From positions 310,001-374,000 of the forward strand of contig JAPKHK010000001.1 of NCBI GenBank assembly GCA_026646885.1: 64,000 nucleotides of DNA, read 5' to 3'. The translations under genes were made by a program, and so were the position numbers. This document shows, in pieces, positions 1 to 7,717 of this stretch. The notes under the pieces are model-generated. The model made no database searches. It was not told where the DNA came from and saw nothing but the letters and a program-made list of their open reading frames with translations. Numbering within the stretch: the stretch's first letter is position 1; every line of letters starts with the position of its first letter. Source of the stretch: Casimicrobiaceae bacterium (lineage in GTDB: Bacteria; Pseudomonadota; Gammaproteobacteria; Burkholderiales; Casimicrobiaceae).

Positions 1-1042
1 TGAATTCCTCGTAGCGATGTCGGATGCCGGCGGCCGTGAGGCGGCGGGAGAGGATGCGGGTGCCGTACTGAATATGATATTGGTCGCGGGCGCCGCAGTC
101 GATGTAAATGCCCTTGAGCGACTGGAGCGCCGCGGCGCAGGGTTTCACGAGATGGATGGGATCGTGCTGTTGCCAGCGCTTCCAGCGCGCTTCGATGCGC
201 TCGCCGGTTTCGAGCTGGAAGGGCAGGCGAAAACCCAACGGGGCCTTGGGGTCGGGATCGTAGCTCGCCGCCATGCAGACGTTCATGATGGCGTGGCCTT
301 CGGCGTGCGAGAGCTTTTCCTTGGTCCACACGGTTTGGAGAAATCGCTGCACCCGCCCGTCGTCCAGGCCCTTGTCGAGTTGCGCCAGACGCGCCGCGGG
401 GAGCGGCTGGTAGACGCCTTCGACTGGCTTGGGCGAGCGGTATTTGGCCAACTCGTTCAGGGTATTGGGCCAATCGTGCTGATAGACGAAATCGAAGTAG
501 GCGTCCCCCGAATGGTCCGCGATCGCGCCCCAGTGTTCGGCATATCTCATACCGTGGATGATGGCGCCGTAACCGCCGGAGGATTTGCCGAAACAGCCGC
601 GGTGTTCGCGGCTCGCCAGGGTGCGGAATTCGCGGTCCACCAATGGAATGAGCTCGCGCGTGAGGTAATCGGCATAGCGCCCGATGGCGCTGGAATTGAT
701 GTACTGGTTGCCGCCCAGGGCGGTGAAGCAATCCGGAAAAACCAGAATCACCGGCCCCATGGCACCTTGGTGAACGAGGCGCGCAGCGCGCTCCGCCAGG
801 TTCTCGCTGAAAGGTTTCCAATTGAGGTGAGCGGGGCCGGAGCCGGTGAAACCCACTAAGTCGTAGAGTACCGGAAAGCGCTTGCCGCGGCCGCGCGTAG
901 TGGCTTCATCGTACTGTGCTGGCAGCCAGACATAGAGCTTGCGCACATGCGGGTCGCCCAAGGGGTTGCCGCGCAAAACGCGCGAATCATGTTCCAGGGT
1001 GACGATACGGCCGCTCGGGCCGGCGGGACGTTTCAAGGCCAT
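1..1042 (-). CDS. Esterase family alpha/beta hydrolase (3' end beyond the window)
   Basis: An open frame on the minus strand begins with ATG at 1042 and runs without a stop off the left edge, so about 347 codons are visible and the C-terminus is missing. The protein starts MALKRPAGPSGRIVTLEHDS and carries the nucleophile elbow GKSSGGYGA near residue 152, with Ser154 as the likely catalytic serine (G-x-S-x-G). A strand-rich stretch before it (KRFPVLYDLVGFTGSG) fits the Esterase/enterochelin-esterase fold (PF00756 type). There is no signal peptide, so it is probably cytoplasmic. It lies 9 bp downstream of the prolyl oligopeptidase gene and is probably co-transcribed with it. The substrate is unknown; carboxylesterase or S-formylglutathione hydrolase-like activities are possible. 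The catalytic Asp and His may lie beyond the edge. Confidence 0.85.
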   Translation of the reverse strand, partial: MALKRPAGPSGRIVTLEHDSRVLRGNPLGDPHVRKLYVWLPAQYDEATTRGRGKRFPVLYDLVGFTGSGPAHLNWKPFSENLAERAARLVHQGAMGPVILVFPDCFTALGGNQYINSSAIGRYADYLTRELIPLVDREFRTLASREHRGCFGKSSGGYGAIIHGMRYAEHWGAIADHSGDAYFDFVYQHDWPNTLNELAKYRSPKPVEGVYQPLPAARLAQLDKGLDDGRVQRFLQTVWTKEKLSHAEGHAIMNVCMAASYDPDPKAPLGFRLPFQLETGERIEARWKRWQQHDPIHLVKPCAAALQSLKGIYIDCGARDQYHIQYGTRILSRRLTAAGIRHRYEEF

Positions 1043-1051
1043 ACAGAACCC

Positions 1052-3346
1052 TCAGGGTGAAGGCGCGAAGCCCGCGAGGCCCATGCGCCAGAACAGAAAA
1101 GCATAGCGATCGGCCACCTCGTCGAGCACTTGCTCGCGGGTGGAGGTGAGGCCGTGGCCGCCGGCGTAGTCCACGCGCAGCAAGACCGGCTGGCCGCTGC
1201 CGCCAACGCCAAAATTGATGGCCTGCAAGCGGGCTGCCATCTTCCCAGGCTGCCAGGAGTCCACGCGCGGATCGTTGATGCCGGTGGTCAGCAGCATCGC
1301 AGGATAAACCTTGCCCGCGCTGACACGATGGTAGGAACTCATCGCCAGCAGGGCACGAAAGCCCTCCTCGCTGGTGACGCTGCCAAATTCGGGGATATTG
1401 GGCGGGCCGTTGGCGGAGATTTCCGCGGCCACGGAATCGTGTACGCCGACCAAGCTGACCAAGGCGGCAAAGAGCTCGGGTCGCTCCACCAGCAAGCCGC
1501 CCACGACGATGCCGCCCGCGCTGCCGCCTTGCGCGGCGAGCCGGTTCGGGCCGGTGTAACCCTGAGCGATGAGATACTCGGCGGCGGCAATGGCATCTTT
1601 CCAGGAGTTGGGTTTGGTTTTTTGGTAGCCACCCATGTGCCAGTCGGTGCCGAATTCGCCACCACCGCGCACGTGCGCCACGGCGACGACGCCGCCCTTT
1701 TCCAGCCAGGCATAAAGCAGCGGGTTGTAGCGCGGCTGCATGATGATGCCGTAGGCGCCGTAAGCGATGATGAGGGTGGGCGCCGTTCCGTCTCGCGGCA
1801 AACCCTGCTTGTGCAGTATCGAGATCGGCACTTCGGTGCCATCGTGGCTCTTTACCCGCACCTGGCGCACTTCGACGTCGCGCATCGCAGCATGGCCAGG
1901 GGCGAGAATCTCGGAGCTCAGCAGCTTGCCGGTCTTGCCCTCGATCTCCATGATGCGCGGTGCTTCGGTCCAACCCGCGAGGCGCACCCAGGCGCCGCGA
2001 CTGAGCGGGTCGGTGGCCAGCTCCAGGACCGAGCCGGCAAACGGCAGCTTCACGTCCTGCCGTAGGGCCACGCCGGCAATTTTCTTCATGACCGGTGGTT
2101 TCACCTTAACCACCTTCTTGCCCTTGGCGGTTCTTACCACGCGGGTTGCAGAGAGACGGCGAGCGTTCTTGGGCGGCTTGACGTTGAATTGCAGACGCAG
2201 CAGGCGGCTATAGCCGGCTTCCATCTGCCGCACATAGAGCGAATCCTTGGCGATGTCGAAAGCGGTAATCACCCGCTCACTGTGCGGCACCACTTCTTCG
2301 GCATCGGCCAGCGCCAGCGCGCCGGACTTGGAAAGTGGTAGACGCAGAATACGAAAACGTGGCGCTTCGTTATGGGTGAGCACATAAAGATAGTCGCCAC
2401 GCAAGTCGTAAGCGGTGACGCCGTGTTCGAGGTCGATCACCTTGCGCCAGGGGGCCTTGCTGCTGCGCAGGGTGGGCACCGGGGCAACGTAGAGCACCAA
2501 CTCATTGCGCACGCCCTGGCGAATTTCGCCCACCGCCCACGGGGAAATGGGCGAGACGCGAATGCTGGGAATGTCGTCTTCGTCCAGATTCACGGCAGCG
2601 TGAAGACCGCGCCCGAGCAGTGCGAAATCGCGAATACCACCGGGTGCATCGGCGCGGAACTCGCGAACGCGCGCCTTGCCGTTGCGATAGCGCGCACTAG
2701 GCGCATCGCCTTGTCGGGGTTGGGCGAGCTGGGTGTAATAGAGCGCGGCACTGTCCATGCGCCACACCGGCCGGGCGTCTTCGGCAAGCATTATGGGCTC
2801 TCCCAAAGCCCGGCCGTTTTCCAGATCGTGTACATGAAGCGTGCTGTCTTCCGAACCGCCCAAGGAAACACCGAAGGCCAGACGCTTGGCGTTGGGCGAA
2901 GCGTAGTAGTAGTCGATGCCGCCGGGCTGGCCGTCGCGGTCGAATCGTGCCGGATCGACCAGCAACTCTTCGCGGCCATGGCGGTGCCGGCGATACAGCC
3001 GATATTGCGCAGTGCCGGCATCGCGGCGCAGGAAGAACAACCACTCGCCTACTGCCTGCATGCTGTGTATCTGTGGTGCGCTGTCGTAAAGTTCACCAAG
3101 ACGTTCACGCAGCGCCGCTCGCCCAGGCGAGCGCGAAAGCAACCCGGTGGTGTAAGCGTGCTGCGTTTCGAACCAGGCCTTGACCTCCGGCGCGTTCGAG
3201 CGCTCGATCCATTGGTAGGGGTCCTGAAGTTCCACCCCCCAATGGTCGAGCACTGTGGTATCAACGCGCGTCGACGGCGGCGCCAGCGGATTTGCGGCGC
3301 AGACGCCAGTCCAAAGCAGCAGCAGGGCAAAGGCCAATCGCGACAT
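1052..3346 (-). CDS. Prolyl oligopeptidase family serine peptidase (S9A), secreted
   Basis: This 764-residue protein cleaves short peptides, classically after proline. I start it at ATG 3346 because that Met opens a clean Sec signal peptide (MSRLAFALLLLWTGVCAANP); the frame is open for another 72 codons upstream, but those are arginine/proline-rich and look non-coding. The N-terminal half matches the S9A beta-propeller (DPYQWIE near the start). The C-terminal hydrolase has AYGAYG, the nucleophile GGSAGG (Ser about 608), the acid GINDPR (Asp about 692) and the base GGHG (His about 731), all in family order. An unusual lysine/arginine-rich stretch of about 40 residues sits near residues 385-425, between propeller and hydrolase. 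Because it is exported, it probably works in the periplasm in peptide turnover. Confidence 0.93.
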   Translation of the reverse strand: MSRLAFALLLLWTGVCAANPLAPPSTRVDTTVLDHWGVELQDPYQWIERSNAPEVKAWFETQHAYTTGLLSRSPGRAALRERLGELYDSAPQIHSMQAVGEWLFFLRRDAGTAQYRLYRRHRHGREELLVDPARFDRDGQPGGIDYYYASPNAKRLAFGVSLGGSEDSTLHVHDLENGRALGEPIMLAEDARPVWRMDSAALYYTQLAQPRQGDAPSARYRNGKARVREFRADAPGGIRDFALLGRGLHAAVNLDEDDIPSIRVSPISPWAVGEIRQGVRNELVLYVAPVPTLRSSKAPWRKVIDLEHGVTAYDLRGDYLYVLTHNEAPRFRILRLPLSKSGALALADAEEVVPHSERVITAFDIAKDSLYVRQMEAGYSRLLRLQFNVKPPKNARRLSATRVVRTAKGKKVVKVKPPVMKKIAGVALRQDVKLPFAGSVLELATDPLSRGAWVRLAGWTEAPRIMEIEGKTGKLLSSEILAPGHAAMRDVEVRQVRVKSHDGTEVPISILHKQGLPRDGTAPTLIIAYGAYGIIMQPRYNPLLYAWLEKGGVVAVAHVRGGGEFGTDWHMGGYQKTKPNSWKDAIAAAEYLIAQGYTGPNRLAAQGGSAGGIVVGGLLVERPELFAALVSLVGVHDSVAAEISANGPPNIPEFGSVTSEEGFRALLAMSSYHRVSAGKVYPAMLLTTGINDPRVDSWQPGKMAARLQAINFGVGGSGQPVLLRVDYAGGHGLTSTREQVLDEVADRYAFLFWRMGLAGFAPSP

Positions 3347-3562
3347 GGAGAAGACCAGGCGGCAGTGCAAGAGCCGCAAGGCTACGCGCTTGTGGCGATC
3401 TTGTGAAGTTTTTGCGCGGCCGCGCTTGACGGGTGGGAGGTGCGGCGTCGGCCACCGGTGGTGGCGGCAGAGCGGGCGCGGGGGAGTCGGCGAAGCGTGC
3501 GGGGGGCGCGGCAGGTGCGTGCAAAAAGGGCAACGAGCCCCGCGCACCCCCCGAAAACGCAC

Positions 3563-4575
3563 TTACATCTTGGCGAAGGTGGTGGTGATCGAGCCGTCAA
3601 CGTTGGTGGTGTTATCGCGCACCACGTTGTCGCCGGCGGATTCGAGGACACCAGCGCTGACCTGACTGAGCCCATAGGTGTTCTTGGTGACGGTATTGCC
3701 GGTGGCGATCAGCTTCGCGAGGCTACCGTAAACTTGCAAGCCATACCCGTTTCGAAAAACCCGGCTATTGCTTAGCGTCGCTTCGGCTGTGCCGGCGGAT
3801 GCGGTAATAAACATTCCGTACGAGTTGTTCGAAGCCACTGAGTCGGCGACAAAGATACGACTGGTATTGCTTGCGCCGTAGTTGGTTACGTAGAAGCCAG
3901 CGGCCCCCCAGTCGCCACCGAGCGATCGACAAAGGCCTGCGTCGTCACCGAAGAGCCACCGTAGAAGTCGGTTACCATCACTCCAACGCTATTCCCCAAG
4001 AACCCCACGAACTTGCTCTCGGAGATGCTCGCCGTAGCGCCGTTCGACACCGTCACGCCAGAGTTGTCGTTCCGGAAAAGCGAACCGACCACTTTGAGCT
4101 TCGCCGGCGTATTCACGAATACGCCGTGGGAGCTCATAGCGGAGAAATTCGCGATCACACAATGCTCGACCGAGAGCGAAGCGCCGTTGGTCATATTGAC
4201 ACCGTAAGCGCCACCCAAGCCGTTGATGGTCAAGCCGCGCAGCACGACATTGACTGTGGCCGTGGCGATGGTGATGCCGGCGCCGGAGAACACCGAAATG
4301 CCGGCATACACGCCCTCGGGGGCGATGAGCGAGACGGACTTGTCGATGGTGACCGGACCTTAACCGCCGGAAGTCAGGACAACGATTTCGCCGCCGGCAT
4401 CGGTGACGGTGAGTGCGGCGGTGAAGCCGCGGCAGGGAGCAGTGCTGGTGCAATTGCTGGCGGTGTTGGCATCACTGCCGGAAGTGGACACGAAAGTGCG
4501 CTGCGCGGCGTAGGCGGGCAGGGCACCGAGCAAGACGAGAAACGACAACAAAAAACGCGAAGCGAATGGGCGCAT
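3563..4575 (-). pseudogene. Secreted right-handed beta-helix (pectate-lyase-fold) protein, broken by a stop and a frameshift
   Basis: The start is ATG 4575 with AAGGAGG just upstream, followed by a good signal peptide (MRPFASRFLLSFLVLLGALP, cut near AYA). The frame reads to VLTSGG and then meets TAA at 4360-4362. The same frame continues immediately with GPVTIDKSVSLIAPEGVYAG, so this is an in-frame nonsense codon; family logic (YGPVTI) suggests a lost tyrosine codon. A second lesion lies at a run of six G on the coding strand (3904-3909). Adding one G restores the frame through GFYVTNYGASNTS to a natural end at 3563. The restored protein would be about 335 residues of short repetitive beta-helix rungs with many Asn and Gly. 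The function of the intact protein is unknown. A sequencing error at the homopolymer is possible but would not explain the stop. Confidence 0.8.
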
Positions 4576-4891
4576 AGCGACCTCCTTGGGAGCGGTTGGA
4601 ATTGCTATCGTGACAATGCCGGTCGTCTGCACTCACGGCGCAGGCCCGGAGCGAGGGCAGTGTAGCAGAAGGAGGTCAGGGGGCGAGGGCTGGGCCGATG
4701 CGGGGGCGACGCCGTGGCGGGCTGGGTCGGTTAAGCGGGGGAGCGGCCTGTGCGGTGAGCAGAGCGCGCGAAGCCGACTCCAGTGGCGTTTGGGGGGACA
4801 AGCCGCGGCTTGATTCGCGGACCGGAGTTATCCGCTCGTCCTAGGCATGGCGGGGCGCCGCGCGAGGCAAGCCTCGCGTGGTGCATTCGGC
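4576..4891. other. Intergenic region without a recognisable gene
   Basis: These 316 bases separate the broken beta-helix gene start from the end of the kinase gene. I see no convincing reading frame. The only structured element is a perfect 8-bp inverted repeat CGCGAGGC-AA-GCCTCGCG at 4861-4878, 14 bp past the kinase stop codon. It could act as a weak terminator for the minus-strand kinase gene, but it has no T-tract and only a two-base loop. Confidence 0.5.
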
Positions 4892-6454
4892 TCAAGTGGC
4901 GGTGGGCGGCTTGAGGGTAAAGAAGAAGGTGGCGCCGTGTTCGACGGCCGCTTCAGCCCGCACCTGGCCGCCATGGCGGCTGATGATGCGGTGGACGATG
5001 GCGAGCCCCACGCCGGTGCCGGGAAAATCGTCTTGGCGATGCAGGCGCTGGAAGGCTCCGAACAGCCGATTGGCGTGTGCCATGTCAAAGCCGGCGCCGT
5101 CGTCGCGCACGAAAAACTCGAACGCGCGATCGCCGCCCGGATTGCCGCCGAACTCAATGCGGGCGCTGGGGTGCTTGGCGGTGTATTTCCAGGCATTGGC
5201 GAGAAGATTCTGCAGCACCAGGCGCAACAGCAGCGGATCGCCCTCGGCGCGGAGATTCGGCGCAATCACCCATTCGACCTTGCGTGCCGGGTCGCTGGTG
5301 GACAGCTCGCGCGCCAGGTCGGTGGCGATGCTCGATAGGTTCACGGTTTGCAGGGAGATTTCCGCGCGGCCCACGCGGGAGAGTTGGAGCAAGTCGTCGA
5401 TCAGCTCGCCCATGCGCTGCGCTGCCGCGCGCGTGCGCTGCAAGTAGCCCTGGGCTTCGGCGTCGAGCTGACCAGCGCAATGCTGGGCCAGCGCCGCGCT
5501 GAAGCCGTCGATGGTGCGCAAGGGTGCGCGTAGGTCGTGAGAAACGGAATAGCTGAACGATTCGAGTTCGGCGAGCGCCGCCTCGAGGTCGCGAGTTCGG
5601 GCTCTCACCCGTTCTTCAAGACTGGCGTTGAGGCGCTGCAGCTGTTCCTCGGCGCGCTTGCGCTCGGTGATGTTATGGCCAATGCCGCGATAGCCTTGAA
5701 AATTCCCGTGCGCGTCGAACACCGGTCGGCCCGAAACCGTTTGCCACACCCGTTCGCCGTTTGGAGCACGCCGGCAGTATTCGAAGTTGTCGAAGGGCAA
5801 GTGCGCCTCGACGCAGCGTCGATGCGTGGCCCAGTCGACAAACGGCAGCTGGTCAAGCCCGGGGGCGTCCCAGCGGGTCTTGCCAAGAAAGCGCTCCGGA
5901 TCGAGGCCGACCCGCCGCAGACCCTCGGAGAGCGAGGTGAAGCGAAATTGTGCGTCCTGTTCCCAATACCAATCGCTCGACATTTCGGTCAGATCGCGAA
6001 AGCGCTGCTCGCTGCTGCGCAGAGCAGCGGCGGCGGCCCTGCTGGCCGAAACGTCGCGTGCGATCACCTCGGTCAAACGCTGGCCTTGGAGTTCGATCAC
6101 ATGAGCAATCCACTCCACCGCAAAACGACGACCTTGAGTATTACGCCAGACGGCTTCTTCAGGAACCTGAGGGGTGCCTGCGGGTGGCAGCGATGCGGGT
6201 AGTTGGACGATCGAATCCAGGGGCAGGCCGATGGCCCCCGGCCTGCTCAGACCCAAGACAGCCAGGGCGGCATCGTTGATAGCGGCGACCCGGCCGTCCT
6301 GGCTAGCCAAGAGCACCAAGTCATCGACGAAGCGCGACATCTGCGCGATGCGTTCGTGCAGCGCGCGGTCAAGCTCGGGCAGCGGCGCGGCGGCGGGTGG
6401 CTTTTCGGCGTTGGACATGCCCTCGGGCTCATCGTCAACCGGGCCAGGGGACAT
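4892..6454 (-). CDS. PAS-domain sensor histidine kinase
   Basis: This is a 520-residue soluble histidine kinase with no transmembrane segment. It has two PAS-like domains (about residues 35-145 and 150-280; the second is a classical PAS/PAC ending GYRGIGHNITERKRAEEQ), then a coiled-coil linker (LQRLNASLEERVRARTRDLE), a HisKA box with the phospho-acceptor in SYSVSHDLRAPLR, and a HATPase domain with N-box LLANAWKY, G1 DDGAGFD and G2 GTGVGLA. There is no receiver domain and no adjacent response regulator, so it is an orphan kinase whose partner must be elsewhere. An alternative start at ATG 6418 (MSNAEKPP) is equally plausible. The signal could be a ligand or redox state sensed by the PAS domains; nothing in the sequence identifies it. 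Confidence 0.93.
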   Translation of the reverse strand: MSPGPVDDEPEGMSNAEKPPAAAPLPELDRALHERIAQMSRFVDDLVLLASQDGRVAAINDAALAVLGLSRPGAIGLPLDSIVQLPASLPPAGTPQVPEEAVWRNTQGRRFAVEWIAHVIELQGQRLTEVIARDVSASRAAAAALRSSEQRFRDLTEMSSDWYWEQDAQFRFTSLSEGLRRVGLDPERFLGKTRWDAPGLDQLPFVDWATHRRCVEAHLPFDNFEYCRRAPNGERVWQTVSGRPVFDAHGNFQGYRGIGHNITERKRAEEQLQRLNASLEERVRARTRDLEAALAELESFSYSVSHDLRAPLRTIDGFSAALAQHCAGQLDAEAQGYLQRTRAAAQRMGELIDDLLQLSRVGRAEISLQTVNLSSIATDLARELSTSDPARKVEWVIAPNLRAEGDPLLLRLVLQNLLANAWKYTAKHPSARIEFGGNPGGDRAFEFFVRDDGAGFDMAHANRLFGAFQRLHRQDDFPGTGVGLAIVHRIISRHGGQVRAEAAVEHGATFFFTLKPPTAT

Positions 6455-6487
6455 GGGCGGTCCTGATGACCAGTGTGGCCATGGTTC

Positions 6488-6739
6488 TCAATTGCGGCAG
6501 CGATCCGCGTCGGTTGGGGGGCCGCGGTCGGGCGCACACCTCAGGCATTGGTCGGGTCGGCCAAAATAGAGCCACCCCAACACCACTGCTCCCGGCAAAG
6601 CGAGGTACCAAGCGTCATTGCCAGATAGAGTGCTACCCAAGTAGCCGATCGCCCAGCCTGCGCCGATGCACAATAGCAACCCTCCCAAGCGCGTGCGCAA
6701 ACCGCGCTTGGGTGAGGCCGAAGCAGGTGCAGGGGGCAT
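6488..6739 (-). CDS. Small two-helix membrane protein, unknown function
   Basis: This 83-residue protein has a basic N-terminus (PKRGLRTRLG), two hydrophobic segments (LLLCIGAGWAIGYLGS and WYLALPGAVVLGWLYF) joined by a short polar turn, and a Cys-containing tail (DQCLRC). A stop codon lies six codons before the ATG, so this is the only start in frame. It begins 17 bp after the dps stop codon on the same strand and may be translated from the dps mRNA. The layout resembles small conserved membrane proteins found across Burkholderiales-like genomes, but no function is known to me. I see no strong ribosome binding site. Confidence 0.62.
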   Translation of the reverse strand: MPPAPASASPKRGLRTRLGGLLLCIGAGWAIGYLGSTLSGNDAWYLALPGAVVLGWLYFGRPDQCLRCAPDRGPPTDADRCRN

Positions 6740-6755
6740 GTTGCCGCGCGCTCAC

Positions 6756-7229
6756 TCACTCCAGGAGGCTGCGTAACATCCAGGCGTTCTTTTCGTGTAC
6801 CTGCATCCGCTGCGTCAGCAGGTCCAGCGTGGGCTCGTCGTGCGCTTCGTCGGCAACGGGCACAGCGGCGCGTGCCGTGCGAACCACGGCTTCCTGCCCC
6901 ACCACCAGATCGCGGATCATGGCCTGAGCGTCAAGCCTGCCCTCGCTTTCGGTGATGGTGGTGAGCTTGCCGAATTCCCGATAACTGCCCGGTGCCGGGT
7001 AACCCAGGGCGCGTATGCGCTCGGCGATCAAATCGACCGCGAGCGCGAGTTCGTCGTACTGGGTTTCGAACATAAGGTGGAGGGTCTGGAACATCGGGCC
7101 GGTTACGTTCCAGTGATAATTGTGGGTTTTGAGGTAGAGGGTGTAGCTATCGGCGAGGAGGCGGGAGAGCGCTTGGGCGATCTCGCCGCGAGCAGCTTCG
7201 CTGATGCCGATGTCGATGGCGTGTTTCAT
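6756..7229 (-). CDS. dps: Dps-family starvation ferritin (DNA/iron-binding)
   Basis: This 157-residue protein is a Dps-type mini-ferritin. Such proteins form dodecamers that oxidise and store iron, often with H2O2 as oxidant, and can protect DNA in stress. The ferroxidase signature is clear: [14 protein letters not shown] then a [19 protein letters not shown] stretch with the metal-ligand Asp and Glu, as in the family. I start at ATG 7229, which follows GGAGG at a good distance; the TTG five codons earlier overlaps that ribosome binding site and is unlikely. The C-terminus is short and not lysine-rich, so DNA binding by a tail is not obvious. The promoter region contains a 12-bp inverted repeat. 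Confidence 0.92.
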   Translation of the reverse strand: MKHAIDIGISEAARGEIAQALSRLLADSYTLYLKTHNYHWNVTGPMFQTLHLMFETQYDELALAVDLIAERIRALGYPAPGSYREFGKLTTITESEGRLDAQAMIRDLVVGQEAVVRTARAAVPVADEAHDEPTLDLLTQRMQVHEKNAWMLRSLLE

Positions 7230-7252
7230 GGTCTGTACCTCCAAGGCAAAGC

Positions 7253-7300
7253 GCGCAATCGCGCAATAGGAGAATGCTACCGCGCGCCGCGCGATTGCGC
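7253..7300. repeat. 12-bp inverted repeat upstream of dps
   Basis: GCGCAATCGCGC at 7253-7264 is repeated as its exact reverse complement GCGCGATTGCGC at 7289-7300, separated by 24 bp. It lies about 24-70 bp before the dps start codon, across the region where a promoter is expected (TAGCAT lies between the arms on the coding strand). It could be a paired operator for a stress regulator or an mRNA hairpin. I cannot assign a regulator. Confidence 0.45.
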
Positions 7301-7390
7301 CAATGAGTTGTATCGATGCGGGGGATAGCCGGCGGCTATGGCGAGGCGCGGCGGGCGGCCCGATGGAACCGCGTCGTACGGCCGCGTCGT

Positions 7391-7714
7391 CTATAGGGTG
7401 TCGGAGGGCGGTTGGGGCGGCGGCCTACCGCGTCCGAGTCGGCGCAGCATGATCCAGGCCAAAGCGCCGACGCCCGCGCCGCAAAAGAAGGCGATGAGCG
7501 TGGCAACCTGCGCCGGGGCGGTTTGGGTAAGGCTGGCTACGCCATGGAGAGCGCCGATTCCCGCCAGGCCGGCCGGCAGGGCAAAGAGGATCAGATGACG
7601 CGAGTGCGGGCGCAGGCGCGCGAAGGGGAGCCCGAGGAGGGCAGCAAGCAGGGCGACAGCGCCCAAGCCGCCAATGAGCGCGAGGGCAAAATTGAGTACA
7701 AAGGTGCTGTTCAT
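7391..7714 (-). CDS. Small hydrophobic membrane protein, unknown function
   Basis: This 107-residue protein has three predicted membrane segments (about residues 5-28, 41-60 and 68-90) and a proline-rich basic tail ([13 protein letters not shown]). Its ATG lies 3 bp after the stop codon of the acyl-CoA synthetase/GNAT gene, so the two are probably translated from one message. I do not recognise the family. Its position suggests a role linked to the synthetase or simple read-through expression. Confidence 0.6.
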   Translation of the reverse strand: MNSTFVLNFALALIGGLGAVALLAALLGLPFARLRPHSRHLILFALPAGLAGIGALHGVASLTQTAPAQVATLIAFFCGAGVGALAWIMLRRLGRGRPPPQPPSDTL

Positions 7715-7717
7715 GGC

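Noticed and set aside
17-859. 280-codon plus-strand open frame
   Set aside because: It is antisense to the esterase, whose frame is open from 1042 to the window edge with a proper serine-hydrolase motif; the plus frame has no recognisable protein features.
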